DNA of 64,000 nucleotides from Nocardia cyriacigeorgica (GTDB lineage Bacteria > Actinomycetota > Actinomycetes > Mycobacteriales > Mycobacteriaceae): contig NZ_VBUT01000001.1 in the NCBI RefSeq assembly GCF_005863245.1, positions 1 through 64,000 on the forward strand, given 5' to 3'. This document shows, piece by piece, positions 25,166 through 33,291 of this stretch (within the stretch, counting starts at the first letter, position 1; the number at the start of each line of letters is the position of its first letter). The notes under the pieces were generated by a model, which was not told the DNA's origin, ran no database searches, and saw nothing but the letters and a program-made list of their open reading frames with translations. Position numbers and translations under genes: made by a program.

Positions 25166-25171
25166 ATCCTA
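25166..25171 (-). promoter_or_regulatory. Possible -10 box for argS (near-leaderless)
   Basis: TAGGAT on the minus strand, eight bases before the argS GTG, with no ribosome-binding site between them. This matches the TANNNT box of actinobacterial promoters that produce leaderless transcripts. Confidence 0.4.
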
Positions 25172-25272
25172 TGGTCTGGGCAGGTGTGCACCACGAGTGG
25201 GCACCAGGTGTTCGTCCTCACGCGGGCACCGCGCACACGACCGTCCACCACGTCGAAAGAGCACGATCAGCG

Positions 25273-26238
25273 ATGCCGAGCAAGACCAGCGCCACGTCGG
25301 CCAAGGCCGTGAAGGCCGCGGGAAAGGCGGCGCCCGGCCGGAAAAAGGGCAGCGGCAAGGGTAAAGCTACACGTCAGCGCCAGATTCCCTGGCTGGCCAT
25401 CGGCGCAGCCGCCGTGATCATCGCGCTGATCGGCGCCCTGGCCTACAACCTGGTACCGAAGTACCAGGAGGCGGCGGAACTGGAGAAGTTCACCCCCAGC
25501 GAGGACAACCAGGACCCCTCGCTCGCCATCGACGGCGTGGTGAAGAAGGAATACCCGGCCGGCCTGCACATCCAGCCGAACCAGCGGGTGGCCTACGACC
25601 AGAGCCCGCCCTTCGGCGGACCGCACGACAGCTCCTGGGCCACCTGCACCGGCATCGTCTACGACAAGCCGATCCGGGTGGAGAACGCGGTGCACTCGCT
25701 CGAACACGGCGCGGTGTGGATCACCTACAACCCGGACAAGGTCGACGCCGCGGGCATCGAGACGCTGGCGAGCAAGGTCAAGGGCGAGCAGTACACCATG
25801 ATGTCGCCCTACCCCGGCCAGGATTCGGCCGTCGCACTGCAATCGTGGGGCCATCAGCTCAAGCTCGACAGCGCCGACGACAAGCGCGTCGGCCAGTTCA
25901 TCACCGCGCTCCGGCTGAATTCCTACGCCTACCCCGAGGTCGGCGCGGACTGCTCGACCATCGTCTTCGACACCGAGAACCCGCCGCCGTTCGATCCCAC
26001 TCCCCCAGGTGATGACGCGGTGCCGATGGACGGCGGCGGCATCACGCCCGATCCGACCGAACTCGGTGGCATGCCGGGTGGGGTTCCGGGTGTTCCCGGT
26101 GTTCCCGGCATCCCCGGACTGCCTGGTGGTCTGCCCGGTATGCCGGGTGGTGCGCCGGTGCCCGGTGGCGCGCCGGTTCCGGGAGGTGCGCCGGTTCCGC
26201 CCGCTCCGCAGGGCGCGCAGCCGGGCGCGGGTCAGTAG
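25273..26238 (+). CDS. DUF3105 domain membrane protein with collagen-like Pro/Gly tail
   Basis: Predicted membrane-anchored envelope protein of 321 residues. A very basic N-terminus (Lys-rich, residues 1-40) is followed by one membrane helix (about 41-62) and an extracytoplasmic DUF3105 domain. That domain has a conserved WATCTGIVYD Cys, the His-rich VHSLEHGAVWITY and a second Cys near GADCSTIVF. The last 75 residues repeat PGG, PGVPG and GAPVPG. Function unknown. I chose the ATG at 25273, preceded by GAAAGAG. The stop is followed directly by the ATG of the DUF305 gene. Confidence 0.85.
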   Translation: MPSKTSATSAKAVKAAGKAAPGRKKGSGKGKATRQRQIPWLAIGAAAVIIALIGALAYNLVPKYQEAAELEKFTPSEDNQDPSLAIDGVVKKEYPAGLHIQPNQRVAYDQSPPFGGPHDSSWATCTGIVYDKPIRVENAVHSLEHGAVWITYNPDKVDAAGIETLASKVKGEQYTMMSPYPGQDSAVALQSWGHQLKLDSADDKRVGQFITALRLNSYAYPEVGADCSTIVFDTENPPPFDPTPPGDDAVPMDGGGITPDPTELGGMPGGVPGVPGVPGIPGLPGGLPGMPGGAPVPGGAPVPGGAPVPPAPQGAQPGAGQ

Positions 26239-27063
26239 ATGGGATCGACGGACCGGCCGGAGGACTCCGAGGAGACCGCGGCCCGGGATTCTTCCGGCGC
26301 GGCGACCGACGCCACCGGTGAACCCGACGCGGTCGGCACCGACGTGGATCCGGAGACCGAGACCGAGACCGACGCGGACTCCGGATTCTCCGGTCAGCTG
26401 CGGCGCCAGCGCACCGCCCTGCTGGTGATCGGTGTTATCGGGGCGATGGTGCTCGGCTTCGCCATCGGCGTACTGGCCCGGCAGCCGCTGGACCGCGATT
26501 CCAGGCCGTCCCCCAGCGCCGTCGACATCGGATTCAGCCAGGACATGTCGGCCCACCACGCCCAGGCGGTCGAGATGGCCGGGGTGGCGCTGATCCGGTC
26601 CGGAGATCAGGACGTGCGGCGGCTGGCCTACGACATCCTCACCACCCAGCAGAACCAGGTCGGCCGGATGCAGGGCTGGTTGCAGCTGTGGGGTGAACCG
26701 GCCCGCGCGGTCGACGGCTACATGGGCTGGATGACCGAGCACGGCGGCGGCCACGACCACACCGGCGCGGCCTCGGGGCACGCCACCGAGGGACCGGTGC
26801 GCGAGATGCCCGGAATGGCGAGCCCGGAGGAGCTGTCGGCGCTGCGCCGCGCCGAGGGCACCGAGCTGGATGTGCTGTTCCTGCAACTGATGCTGCGCCA
26901 CCATCAGGGCGGGCTGCCGATGATCCAGTACGCCGCCACCTACGCCGAGACCGCGGCGGTGCGGACCCTGGCGAGCAATATGGACCAGACCCAGCAGGGC
27001 GAGTCCCAGCTGATGACCGGCATGCTCACCGCCCGCGGCGCCGCACCCCTGCCGCTGAACTGA
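26239..27063 (+). CDS. DUF305 family exported four-helix protein
   Basis: The protein has 274 residues. The acidic cytoplasmic N-terminus (about 1-55) is followed by a membrane helix (LLVIGVIGAMVLGFAIGVLA) and an extracytoplasmic helical domain. The DUF305 signature occurs twice: DMSAHHAQAVEMA and LQLMLRHHQGGLPM. A His/Gly-rich loop (HGGGHDHTGAASGH) lies between. DUF305 is ferritin-like and some members bind copper; metal binding here is inference from the histidines. It starts at the base after the upstream stop, so it is certainly cotranscribed. Confidence 0.88.
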   Translation: MGSTDRPEDSEETAARDSSGAATDATGEPDAVGTDVDPETETETDADSGFSGQLRRQRTALLVIGVIGAMVLGFAIGVLARQPLDRDSRPSPSAVDIGFSQDMSAHHAQAVEMAGVALIRSGDQDVRRLAYDILTTQQNQVGRMQGWLQLWGEPARAVDGYMGWMTEHGGGHDHTGAASGHATEGPVREMPGMASPEELSALRRAEGTELDVLFLQLMLRHHQGGLPMIQYAATYAETAAVRTLASNMDQTQQGESQLMTGMLTARGAAPLPLN

Positions 27064-27149
27064 ACCGCTTTTGGCACACGGCCGACGGATGCGATACGCT
27101 TTGGCCGCCCGATCGGACGGCCCTCCCGGCCCCGACCGGCCCGATCCCC

Positions 27150-27222
27150 GCCCTCGTAGCTCAGGGGATAGAGCGTCTGCCTCCGGAGCAGAAGGCCGCA
27201 GGTTCGATTCCTGCCGAGGGCA
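27150..27222 (+). tRNA. tRNA-Arg (anticodon CCG)
   Basis: A 73-base cloverleaf without an encoded CCA. The acceptor GCCCTCG pairs with CGAGGGC, the D-loop region is GCTCAGGGGATAGAGC, the anticodon stem TCTGC/GCAGA encloses CTCCGGA, and the T-arm is GCAGGTTCGATTCCTGC. Anticodon CCG reads the CGG codon, common in this GC-rich genome. It is single, followed nine bases later by a strong terminator. Confidence 0.97.
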
Positions 27223-27230
27223 CGTAGCGA

Positions 27231-27271
27231 GCAAGGCCCCCGACCAGCATCCCGCTGGTCGGGGGCCTTGC
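27231..27271 (+). terminator. Terminator of tRNA-Arg
   Basis: A perfect 18-bp stem (GCAAGGCCCCCGACCAGC with its complement) around the loop ATCCC. It is among the strongest hairpins in the window and starts nine bases after the tRNA. It is followed by GTTGTC only, without a T run. Confidence 0.85.
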
Positions 27272-27468
27272 TCGTTGTCGCTTTCCGGGGCGGCATCGCA
27301 ATTGTCGGAGGGCACGAATACCCTTGGGCACAGGGGAGGTCGGCGTTTCCCAGAGCTGGCGGGGCCGCCACCGATCCGTCCCTAGGCTCATCGAGCCGGA
27401 CACGGACAGCGGTTACCAGGTGTCGTACTGTTCCAGACACACCCGGGGGATACGGAGGACGAACCCAC

Positions 27469-28119
27469 ATGACTTACCCACCAGCAGGACAGCCGCCGCA
27501 CGGTCAGCAGCCGCCGTATGGGCAGCAGCCGCCCTATGGTCAGCAGCCGTATGGACAGCAGCAGCCGCCGTACGGCCAGCAGCCTCAGTACGGGCCGCAG
27601 CCGGGCCAGTATCCGCCGCAGGGCGGATTCCAGCAGCCCGGCGGGTACCCCCCGCAGCAGCCGCCGAAGAAGAAGACCGGCCTGATCGTCGGGCTCGTGG
27701 TGCTGGCGCTGGTGGTGGTCGGCGGTATCACCACCGGCATCGTGCTCACCATGCAGGGCAAGACGCCGCTGGCCTCCGATGAGAAGCAGATCGAGAATTC
27801 GATCCGCGAGTTCTACGACACCATGGAGAACGAAGGCATCATCGCCGCCGCCGAGCTGTCGTGCGCGGCCGACCGCGCCGAGTTCGACAAGGCCTCGCAG
27901 AGCGAGAAGGACATGATGGACAAGGCGTCCTTTTCGATCGATATCGACAAGGTCGACAACGTCGTCATCACCGGTGACAAGGCCACGGCCAAGGTCACCG
28001 GCAAATTCAGCATCTCCATGCCGGGTGAAGACAGCACCGAGCCGGAGAACACCTCGGACGAGACGCTTGCCAAGGAAGACGGCAAGTGGAAGATCTGCTC
28101 GGACTCCGACGACAACTGA
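27469..28119 (+). CDS. Pro/Gln/Tyr-rich membrane protein with extracytoplasmic domain
   Basis: The protein has 216 residues. The first 65 are low-complexity GQQPPYGQ repeats facing the cytoplasm, followed by KKK and one membrane helix (TGLIVGLVVLALVVVGGITTG). The C-terminal 120 residues resemble the small DUF4878/NTF2-like domains of actinobacterial envelope proteins (SIREFYDTMENE near the start; one Cys in ELSCAADRAEFD). The start is the ATG after GGAGG; upstream in-frame codons are not supported. Function unknown. The metallophosphoesterase gene follows after 13 bases. Confidence 0.8.
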   Translation: MTYPPAGQPPHGQQPPYGQQPPYGQQPYGQQQPPYGQQPQYGPQPGQYPPQGGFQQPGGYPPQQPPKKKTGLIVGLVVLALVVVGGITTGIVLTMQGKTPLASDEKQIENSIREFYDTMENEGIIAAAELSCAADRAEFDKASQSEKDMMDKASFSIDIDKVDNVVITGDKATAKVTGKFSISMPGEDSTEPENTSDETLAKEDGKWKICSDSDDN

Positions 28120-28132
28120 TCCGCAGCCACTC

Positions 28133-29551
28133 GTGAGCTGCTGCGGACCCTCGCGCCGGAGTTTCCTCGGCGCCATCGGCCTGGCCGCACTGCTGCCCGC
28201 TGCGGGCGCGGTGCGGCCGGGTTCGGTTCTGGCCCAGCCGCATCCGATCGTCGCGGGCGATCTGGAGGTCGTCACCGTCACCGACCGGTCGGCGATCCTT
28301 ACCTGGACCACACGCGCACCGGACGCCGGCGGGCGACTGCTGCCGGTGCCCACCGACGGCGAAGTGCGGTTGATTCCCGCGGACAGTCCACGGGCACCGA
28401 TCCAGGTCTGGGCCTCCGAGGCGCGAACACCGTTCCACTATGCGCAGGTCGAGGGGCTGGAGCCGGGGCGGCGCTACCGCTTCGAAGCCTGGTCACAGGG
28501 AGTGCGGGCCTCCGCGAGCTCGCTGACCACCCATCTGCCCGGCAGTCCCGAGCTGCTCGGCGAATTCACCATGCTGGTTCCGCCTCCCGGCCGGCTGCTG
28601 CGCACCGTGGCGCTGGCCAATGACGTGCATTTCGGCGAGGAGGTCAGCGGCCTCGTCATCGGGGATCTGCCGCCCGGTTTTCGGCAGGAGCCGGGGCTGC
28701 CGCCCTATCCGGAGGTGATGCTCGCGGCGTTGCTCGACGATCTGCGTCGCCCGGATCGCGACGCCGGGATCGTGCTCCTGGCCGGGGATCTCACCAGCGA
28801 GGCAACCCCCGCCGAGACCCGTGGGGTGCGCGCCCAGCTCGACGGCTGGGGCACAGCAGGCGCCGACTATCTCGCCGTGCGCGGCAACCACGATCGCCCG
28901 CATACCGGAGCCGATTACGGCAGTTGCCCGGCGGTCCCCGGAAATGATTCCCATTTCGATTGCTGGGCACAAGAATTCGGTGCACGCCAGCAGCCCGTGG
29001 AGCATGACCTCGGCGGGCTGCGGCTGATCGGCCTGGACACCAGCGAGCTCGACGGCTCCGGCGGCACGATCGAAGCGCCGCAACTGGAGCGGATCCGCGA
29101 GCTGTTGCGCGCCGAGCCCGAGCGTCCCACTCTGGTCTTCGGCCATCATCCGGTTACCGTCGAATCGGGCCTGACGAACACCGCGGGCCCAGGATTCGTC
29201 CTCAACCGCCGCGACAGCGCCCAACTGCAAGCGCTGTACGAGCGCGCACCCGGGGTGTTCCTGCACCACAGCGGCCACACCCACCGCAACCGGCGCACCC
29301 GCCCCGACACGGCCTGCGCGGTCGAGTTCCTCGAGGTGGCGGCGGTAAAGGAGTATCCCGGCGGCTACAGCCTGGTGCGGATCTACGAGGGCGGGTACAT
29401 GGTGAACTTCTACAAGACCCGCACCGAGCACGCGCGCCGCTGGAGCACGCTGACCCGTGGCGAGTACTTCGGCCTGTTCCCCGACTACACCCTCGGCACG
29501 TTCGCCGACCGCAATCATGTTGTGCCACGGGATTTCTCGGGCCTGAGCTGA
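28133..29551 (+). CDS. Tat-exported metallophosphoesterase (purple acid phosphatase-like)
   Basis: Predicted secreted phosphoesterase of 472 residues. The N-terminus has a twin-arginine signal (PSRRSFLGAIGLAALLPAAG). A fibronectin-like domain (about 40-140, RSAILTWTTRAPDAGG) precedes the calcineurin-like catalytic domain with all metal motifs: NDVHF, GDLTSE, GNHDRP, FGHHPVT and HSGHTHRN. I start at the GTG at 28133 (VSCCGPSRRSF), since the frame upstream overlaps the previous gene. It probably releases phosphate outside the membrane; the substrate is unknown. Confidence 0.9.
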   Translation: MSCCGPSRRSFLGAIGLAALLPAAGAVRPGSVLAQPHPIVAGDLEVVTVTDRSAILTWTTRAPDAGGRLLPVPTDGEVRLIPADSPRAPIQVWASEARTPFHYAQVEGLEPGRRYRFEAWSQGVRASASSLTTHLPGSPELLGEFTMLVPPPGRLLRTVALANDVHFGEEVSGLVIGDLPPGFRQEPGLPPYPEVMLAALLDDLRRPDRDAGIVLLAGDLTSEATPAETRGVRAQLDGWGTAGADYLAVRGNHDRPHTGADYGSCPAVPGNDSHFDCWAQEFGARQQPVEHDLGGLRLIGLDTSELDGSGGTIEAPQLERIRELLRAEPERPTLVFGHHPVTVESGLTNTAGPGFVLNRRDSAQLQALYERAPGVFLHHSGHTHRNRRTRPDTACAVEFLEVAAVKEYPGGYSLVRIYEGGYMVNFYKTRTEHARRWSTLTRGEYFGLFPDYTLGTFADRNHVVPRDFSGLS

Positions 29552-29621
29552 GACCACGCGGCGCCTCGCCCGGCAGTGACGCCAACCGGGCCAGGCACCG
29601 CAGCGGCGCACCCATGCTTGG

Positions 29622-29693
29622 AGCGAGCGGCGGGAATCGAACCCGCGTGAACGGCTTTGCAGACCGTTGCCTGAACCACTCAGCCACGCCCGC
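29622..29693 (-). tRNA. tRNA-Cys (anticodon GCA)
   Basis: A 72-base cloverleaf on the minus strand. The acceptor GCGGGCG pairs with CGCTCGC (one G-T pair), the anticodon stem ACGGT/GCCGT encloses CTGCAAA, and the T-arm is GCGGGTTCGATTCCCGC with discriminator T. No CCA is encoded. It lies alone between the phosphoesterase and the MarR gene, which both run on the plus strand. Confidence 0.95.
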
Positions 29694-29811
29694 CTCGCCT
29701 CTGAATACTGCCGGGTCCCCGGCCCTGCGCCCAGGATTGCGATCACCGTGATCGCAAGGCGCGGGCCGCGGCGCGGCGGCCCGGCGGTGGGCACATGGAA
29801 TGATCGAGTCC

Positions 29812-30360
29812 ATGTCCAGGTCACGTCCGCTACCGCTCGACCCGATCCAGGAGGCCCACCGGCAATGGGTGGGCCACGGCTGGGGCGCGGTGGCCGACGG
29901 GATGGCGGCGGTGACGTCGCTGGTCCGGGCCCAGCAGATCGTGATGTCGCGGGTGGACGAGGCGTTGAAGCCCACCGGGCTGACCTTCTCCCGCTACGAG
30001 CTGCTCATGCTGCTGAGTTTCAGCAAGACCGGGGCGCTGCCGATGGCCAAGGCCAGTGCCCGGTTGCAGGTGCATCCGACCAGCGTCACCAATACCGTGG
30101 ATCGGCTGGAGGCGGCCGGACTGGTGGTGCGGGTACCGCATCCCAGCGACCGGCGCGCCACGCTCATCGAAATCACGGATGCGGGAAGGGAAGTGGTCGC
30201 CAAGGCCACCGAACGACTCAACGCCGAAGTCTTCGCGCACCCGGGACTCGAGCCCGACCGGCTGCGCACGCTGCTACAGATCCTGGCGGAATTCCGGCAC
30301 ACCGCGGGCGACTTCGACACCGGCGAGGAACCGGCCCGCTGGAGCGCCACCGAGTCGTGA
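29812..30360 (+). CDS. MarR family transcriptional regulator
   Basis: Winged-helix repressor of 182 residues. The recognition segment is LQVHPTSVTNTVDRLEAAG and the wing is VRVPHPSDRRATLIEITDAG, with dimerisation helices on both sides. The ATG at 29812 and that at 29800 are both usable starts. The ligand and targets are unknown; no catabolic gene is directly coupled to it. The Hsp70-like gene follows 160 bases later on the same strand. Confidence 0.9.
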   Translation: MSRSRPLPLDPIQEAHRQWVGHGWGAVADGMAAVTSLVRAQQIVMSRVDEALKPTGLTFSRYELLMLLSFSKTGALPMAKASARLQVHPTSVTNTVDRLEAAGLVVRVPHPSDRRATLIEITDAGREVVAKATERLNAEVFAHPGLEPDRLRTLLQILAEFRHTAGDFDTGEEPARWSATES

Positions 30361-30520
30361 ACCAGCACAACGACAAACCGCGCGAAACGCCCAACTAGCA
30401 CAAACGGCGAAAACCGTACCGTCCATTACTCCTCCGAGGCATCCGCTGGGTAACGTTCCGGCATCCAAGTAGCGAATTTCGCGCCCGTTCGCCTTGGCAA
30501 CGCCGCGCCGGTGGTCCACC

Positions 30521-31591
30521 ATGGAGCCCATGGTGCTGGTCCTCGGGGTGTCGGCGGGTGCCTGTGGTGCGCGCGCCGTGCTCACCCACTCCGACCAACC
30601 CCATCTGGATCCCATCGACCGATGCCAGGTTCCACGACGCGCCGGTGCGGGGATCGAAGAGGCAGTGTTCGAGGCGATCCGCAGGATGCGGGTCGCCGCC
30701 GCGCGGCGCGACGAACTGATCACCCGGATCGCGGTGACCTGCCGGTGCTCGCTGCATGCCGACAGCATCCGGTCCGCCGCGGGCGGTCATGAGCTCACCA
30801 TCGTCGACGAACCGCTGGCCCAGCTGCGCTACCTGCGCTTCACCGGCGCCCTGCCCGATACCGGCACCGTCATCCTCTACGACCTGGGCAGTTCCGGGCT
30901 CACCGTCACCCATATCGACTGCCGCACCGACGCGGTGCTGGCCTCGCGCCGCAGCACGGTGCTCGGCGGCGACGGCTACGACGCCCTGCTGCGCTGGCAG
31001 CTGGCGCGCGGCGGGGTGCTGACCGACACATCGACCATCCGCAAACATCGCGAAGCGCTCAGCAGCGCGCGGGTGGTGACCGCGATGGACCCGGGCACCG
31101 ACGAGCGGGCGGTCGTCACCCGCAGCGATCTCGCCGAACTGTGCGCGGCCGGCATCCACCATTCGGCCTCGTTCGTCCGTCAGCTCGGCGAGGAAACCGG
31201 GGTGAGGGCGGACGCGATGGTGCTGCTCGGCGGTTGCACCCGCAACCCGACCATCCGGGCCGAACTGGAACGGCTGGTCGGGATGCCGATCGTCTACGAC
31301 CCCGAACCCGAATACGTCTCGGCACGCGGGGCGGTACTGCTGGCGGCCGAACGGCGCGCCGCCGAGATCAAGGTGCCGCGCCTGCGCCACCGCGGGCTGT
31401 CGGCGAGCCTGGCCGGCGGTGGTCCGGTCGGGCGCCGCAAACTCGTCGCGGCGGTGGCGGTGACCGTCGGGCTCGGCGCCACCATCGCGGGACTGCTCAC
31501 CGTCAACGGCGAAACGGCGCGGCACCCCGACGGGGGTACCGCGCCGACGCCGATGGAGATCGCGGGCATTCCGTCCAGTTCCGAACGCTGA
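30521..31591 (+). CDS. Hsp70-like actin-fold protein with C-terminal membrane anchor
   Basis: The 356 residues resemble the nucleotide-binding domain of Hsp70. The phosphate-1 strand (VLVLGVSAGACGARAVL) is degenerate and lacks the usual DLGTT. Phosphate-2 (VILYDLGSSGLTVTHIDC) and the adenosine motif (AMVLLGGCTRNPTIRAELE) are intact. There is no substrate-binding domain. Instead there is a membrane helix near residue 315 (KLVAAVAVTVGLGATIAGLL) and a short outside tail. The alternative start is ATG at 30530. It is probably an inside-facing sensor or scaffold, function unknown. It converges with echA. Confidence 0.7.
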   Translation: MEPMVLVLGVSAGACGARAVLTHSDQPHLDPIDRCQVPRRAGAGIEEAVFEAIRRMRVAAARRDELITRIAVTCRCSLHADSIRSAAGGHELTIVDEPLAQLRYLRFTGALPDTGTVILYDLGSSGLTVTHIDCRTDAVLASRRSTVLGGDGYDALLRWQLARGGVLTDTSTIRKHREALSSARVVTAMDPGTDERAVVTRSDLAELCAAGIHHSASFVRQLGEETGVRADAMVLLGGCTRNPTIRAELERLVGMPIVYDPEPEYVSARGAVLLAAERRAAEIKVPRLRHRGLSASLAGGGPVGRRKLVAAVAVTVGLGATIAGLLTVNGETARHPDGGTAPTPMEIAGIPSSSER

Positions 31592-31606
31592 ACGACGCCC
31601 GCGCGA

Positions 31607-32383
31607 TCAGCGGTTGGTGAACTTCGCCTGCCGCTTCTCCACGAAGGCCGCCATGCCTTCCTTCTGGTCCTCGATGGCGAACAGCGAGTGGAAGACCCGG
31701 CGCTCGAACCGCAGGCCCTCGGCCAGGGTGGTTTCGAAGGACCGGTTCACCGCTTCCTTGGCGATCATGGCGACCGGCAGCGACATGGAGGCGATGGTGT
31801 CGGCCACCTCGAGCGCGGTGTCGAGCAGCTCCGCGGCCGGCACGATCCGGGAGACGAGTCCGGCGCGCTCGGCCTCCTCGACGTCCATAGTGCGGCCGGT
31901 GAGCACCAGATCCATGGCCTTGGCCTTGCCGATGGCGCGGGTCAGCCGCTGCGAACCGCCGATGCCGGGGATGACGCCGAGCTTGATCTCGGGCTGGCCG
32001 AACTTGGCGGTATCGGCGGCGATCAGCAGATCGCAGATCATCGCCAGCTCACAGCCGCCGCCCAGCGCGTAGCCGGCGACGGCGGCGATGGTCGGCTTGC
32101 GGAACTCCGCGAGCCGGTCCCAGCGGGCGAAGTAGTCGTTCATGAACATGTCCATGTACGACTTGGGCTGCATCTCCTTGATGTCGGCGCCCGCGGCGAA
32201 GGCCTTCTCGGAGCCGGTGATGACGACGGCACCGATCTCGTCGTCGCGTTCCAGCTCGTCGAGTGCGGCGATGACGTCATCGAGGACCTGCGCGTTCAGC
32301 GCGTTCAGCGCCTTCGGCCGGTTCAGCGTGATCAGGCCGACCCGGCCCTTGCGCTCCAGCAGAATGGTCTCGAATTCGCTCAC
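31607..32383 (-). CDS. Enoyl-CoA hydratase
   Basis: Crotonase-fold enzyme of 258 residues. The oxyanion-hole segments are [13 protein letters not shown] and [19 protein letters not shown]; the catalytic Glu pair is expected near [17 protein letters not shown]. It is the last gene of the valine operon, where it would hydrate methacrylyl-CoA to 3-hydroxyisobutyryl-CoA. The GTG start overlaps the mmsB stop by four bases. General fatty-acid use is also possible. Confidence 0.92.
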   Translation of the reverse strand: MSEFETILLERKGRVGLITLNRPKALNALNAQVLDDVIAALDELERDDEIGAVVITGSEKAFAAGADIKEMQPKSYMDMFMNDYFARWDRLAEFRKPTIAAVAGYALGGGCELAMICDLLIAADTAKFGQPEIKLGVIPGIGGSQRLTRAIGKAKAMDLVLTGRTMDVEEAERAGLVSRIVPAAELLDTALEVADTIASMSLPVAMIAKEAVNRSFETTLAEGLRFERRVFHSLFAIEDQKEGMAAFVEKRQAKFTNR

Positions 32384-33291
32384 TGTGCACCCTCTTGCTC
32401 GCTGCGGTTACGGATGTCGGTGACGATAGCGGAGAAGTCCTTACCGGCCGCCAACTGGTTGAACCGCTCGTAGATCTGCGCCGCCAGCAAGCCGAGCTGA
32501 CCGTCGACACCGTTGTTGCGCAGGGCATTCGCGGCCAGGCCGAGGTCCTTGTTCATCAGCGCGGTGGCGAATCCGGGCTCGTAGTCGTTGTTGGCCGGGC
32601 TGGTCGGTACCGGGCCGGGCACCGGGCAGTAGTTGGTCAGCGCCCAGCTCTGACCGGAGGCCTTGGACACCACATCGAAGAACGACTGGTGGCTCAGCCC
32701 CAGCTTCTCCCCCAGCACCAGCGCCTCGGACAGGCCGATCATCGAGATGCCGAGCAGCATGTTGTTGCAGATCTTGGCGACCTGGCCGACGCCGTTCGCG
32801 CCGCAGTGCACCACCTTGGCGCCCATCACCTCGAGCACCGGCAACGCCTCGGCGAAATCGGCTTCCGCGCCGCCGACCATGAAGGTCAGCGTGCCCGCGG
32901 CGGCACCGGCCACACCACCGGAGACCGGTGCGTCCATGGCGCGATGCCCGGCCGCGACCGCCATCTCGGCGGCCGCCTTGGCGTCGGCGACGTCGATGGT
33001 CGAACAATCGATGAACAGCGTGCCGGGCCGGGCGGCGGGCACCAGTTCGCCGTAGACGTCGCGCACCAGTTTGCCGTTGGTCAGCATGGTGATCACGATG
33101 TCGCGGTCGACGGCGGCGGCGACACCGGATTCGACCTGCCGGATCCCGGCTTCGCGCGCGGCCTCCTGGGCGGCGGGCATCGGGTCGAAGGCGTGCACGT
33201 CGTATCCGGCGCGCACCAGATTGGCGGCCATCGGCGCACCCATGTGGCCGAGACCGAGGAAACCGATGGTCTTGCGGGCAGGCTCGTTCAC
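32380..33291 (-). CDS. mmsB: 3-Hydroxyisobutyrate dehydrogenase
   Basis: NAD-dependent oxidation of 3-hydroxyisobutyrate to methylmalonate semialdehyde, 303 residues. The Rossmann motif is [18 protein letters not shown], the substrate loop is [19 protein letters not shown], and the catalytic Lys lies in [16 protein letters not shown]. It overlaps both neighbours by four bases, in the order expected for valine breakdown. Confidence 0.95.
   Translation of the reverse strand: MNEPARKTIGFLGLGHMGAPMAANLVRAGYDVHAFDPMPAAQEAAREAGIRQVESGVAAAVDRDIVITMLTNGKLVRDVYGELVPAARPGTLFIDCSTIDVADAKAAAEMAVAAGHRAMDAPVSGGVAGAAAGTLTFMVGGAEADFAEALPVLEVMGAKVVHCGANGVGQVAKICNNMLLGISMIGLSEALVLGEKLGLSHQSFFDVVSKASGQSWALTNYCPVPGPVPTSPANNDYEPGFATALMNKDLGLAANALRNNGVDGQLGLLAAQIYERFNQLAAGKDFSAIVTDIRNRSEQEGAQ

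Noticed and set aside
23475..25364. A 629-residue plus-strand ORF opposite argS
   Set aside because: Antisense of a conserved synthetase; composition shows no protein-like features.
26041..26238. Tandem repeats that could suggest a CRISPR array
   Set aside because: Units are short, in frame with a Pro/Gly protein tail and lack spacers; no cas gene is near.
27150..27222. Integrated element at tRNA-Arg
   Set aside because: No integrase, no duplicated tRNA 3' end and no mobile genes were found in the window.
27480..27660. CAGCAGCC repeats as a minisatellite
   Set aside because: They encode the GQQPPYGQ stretch of a real membrane protein in frame.
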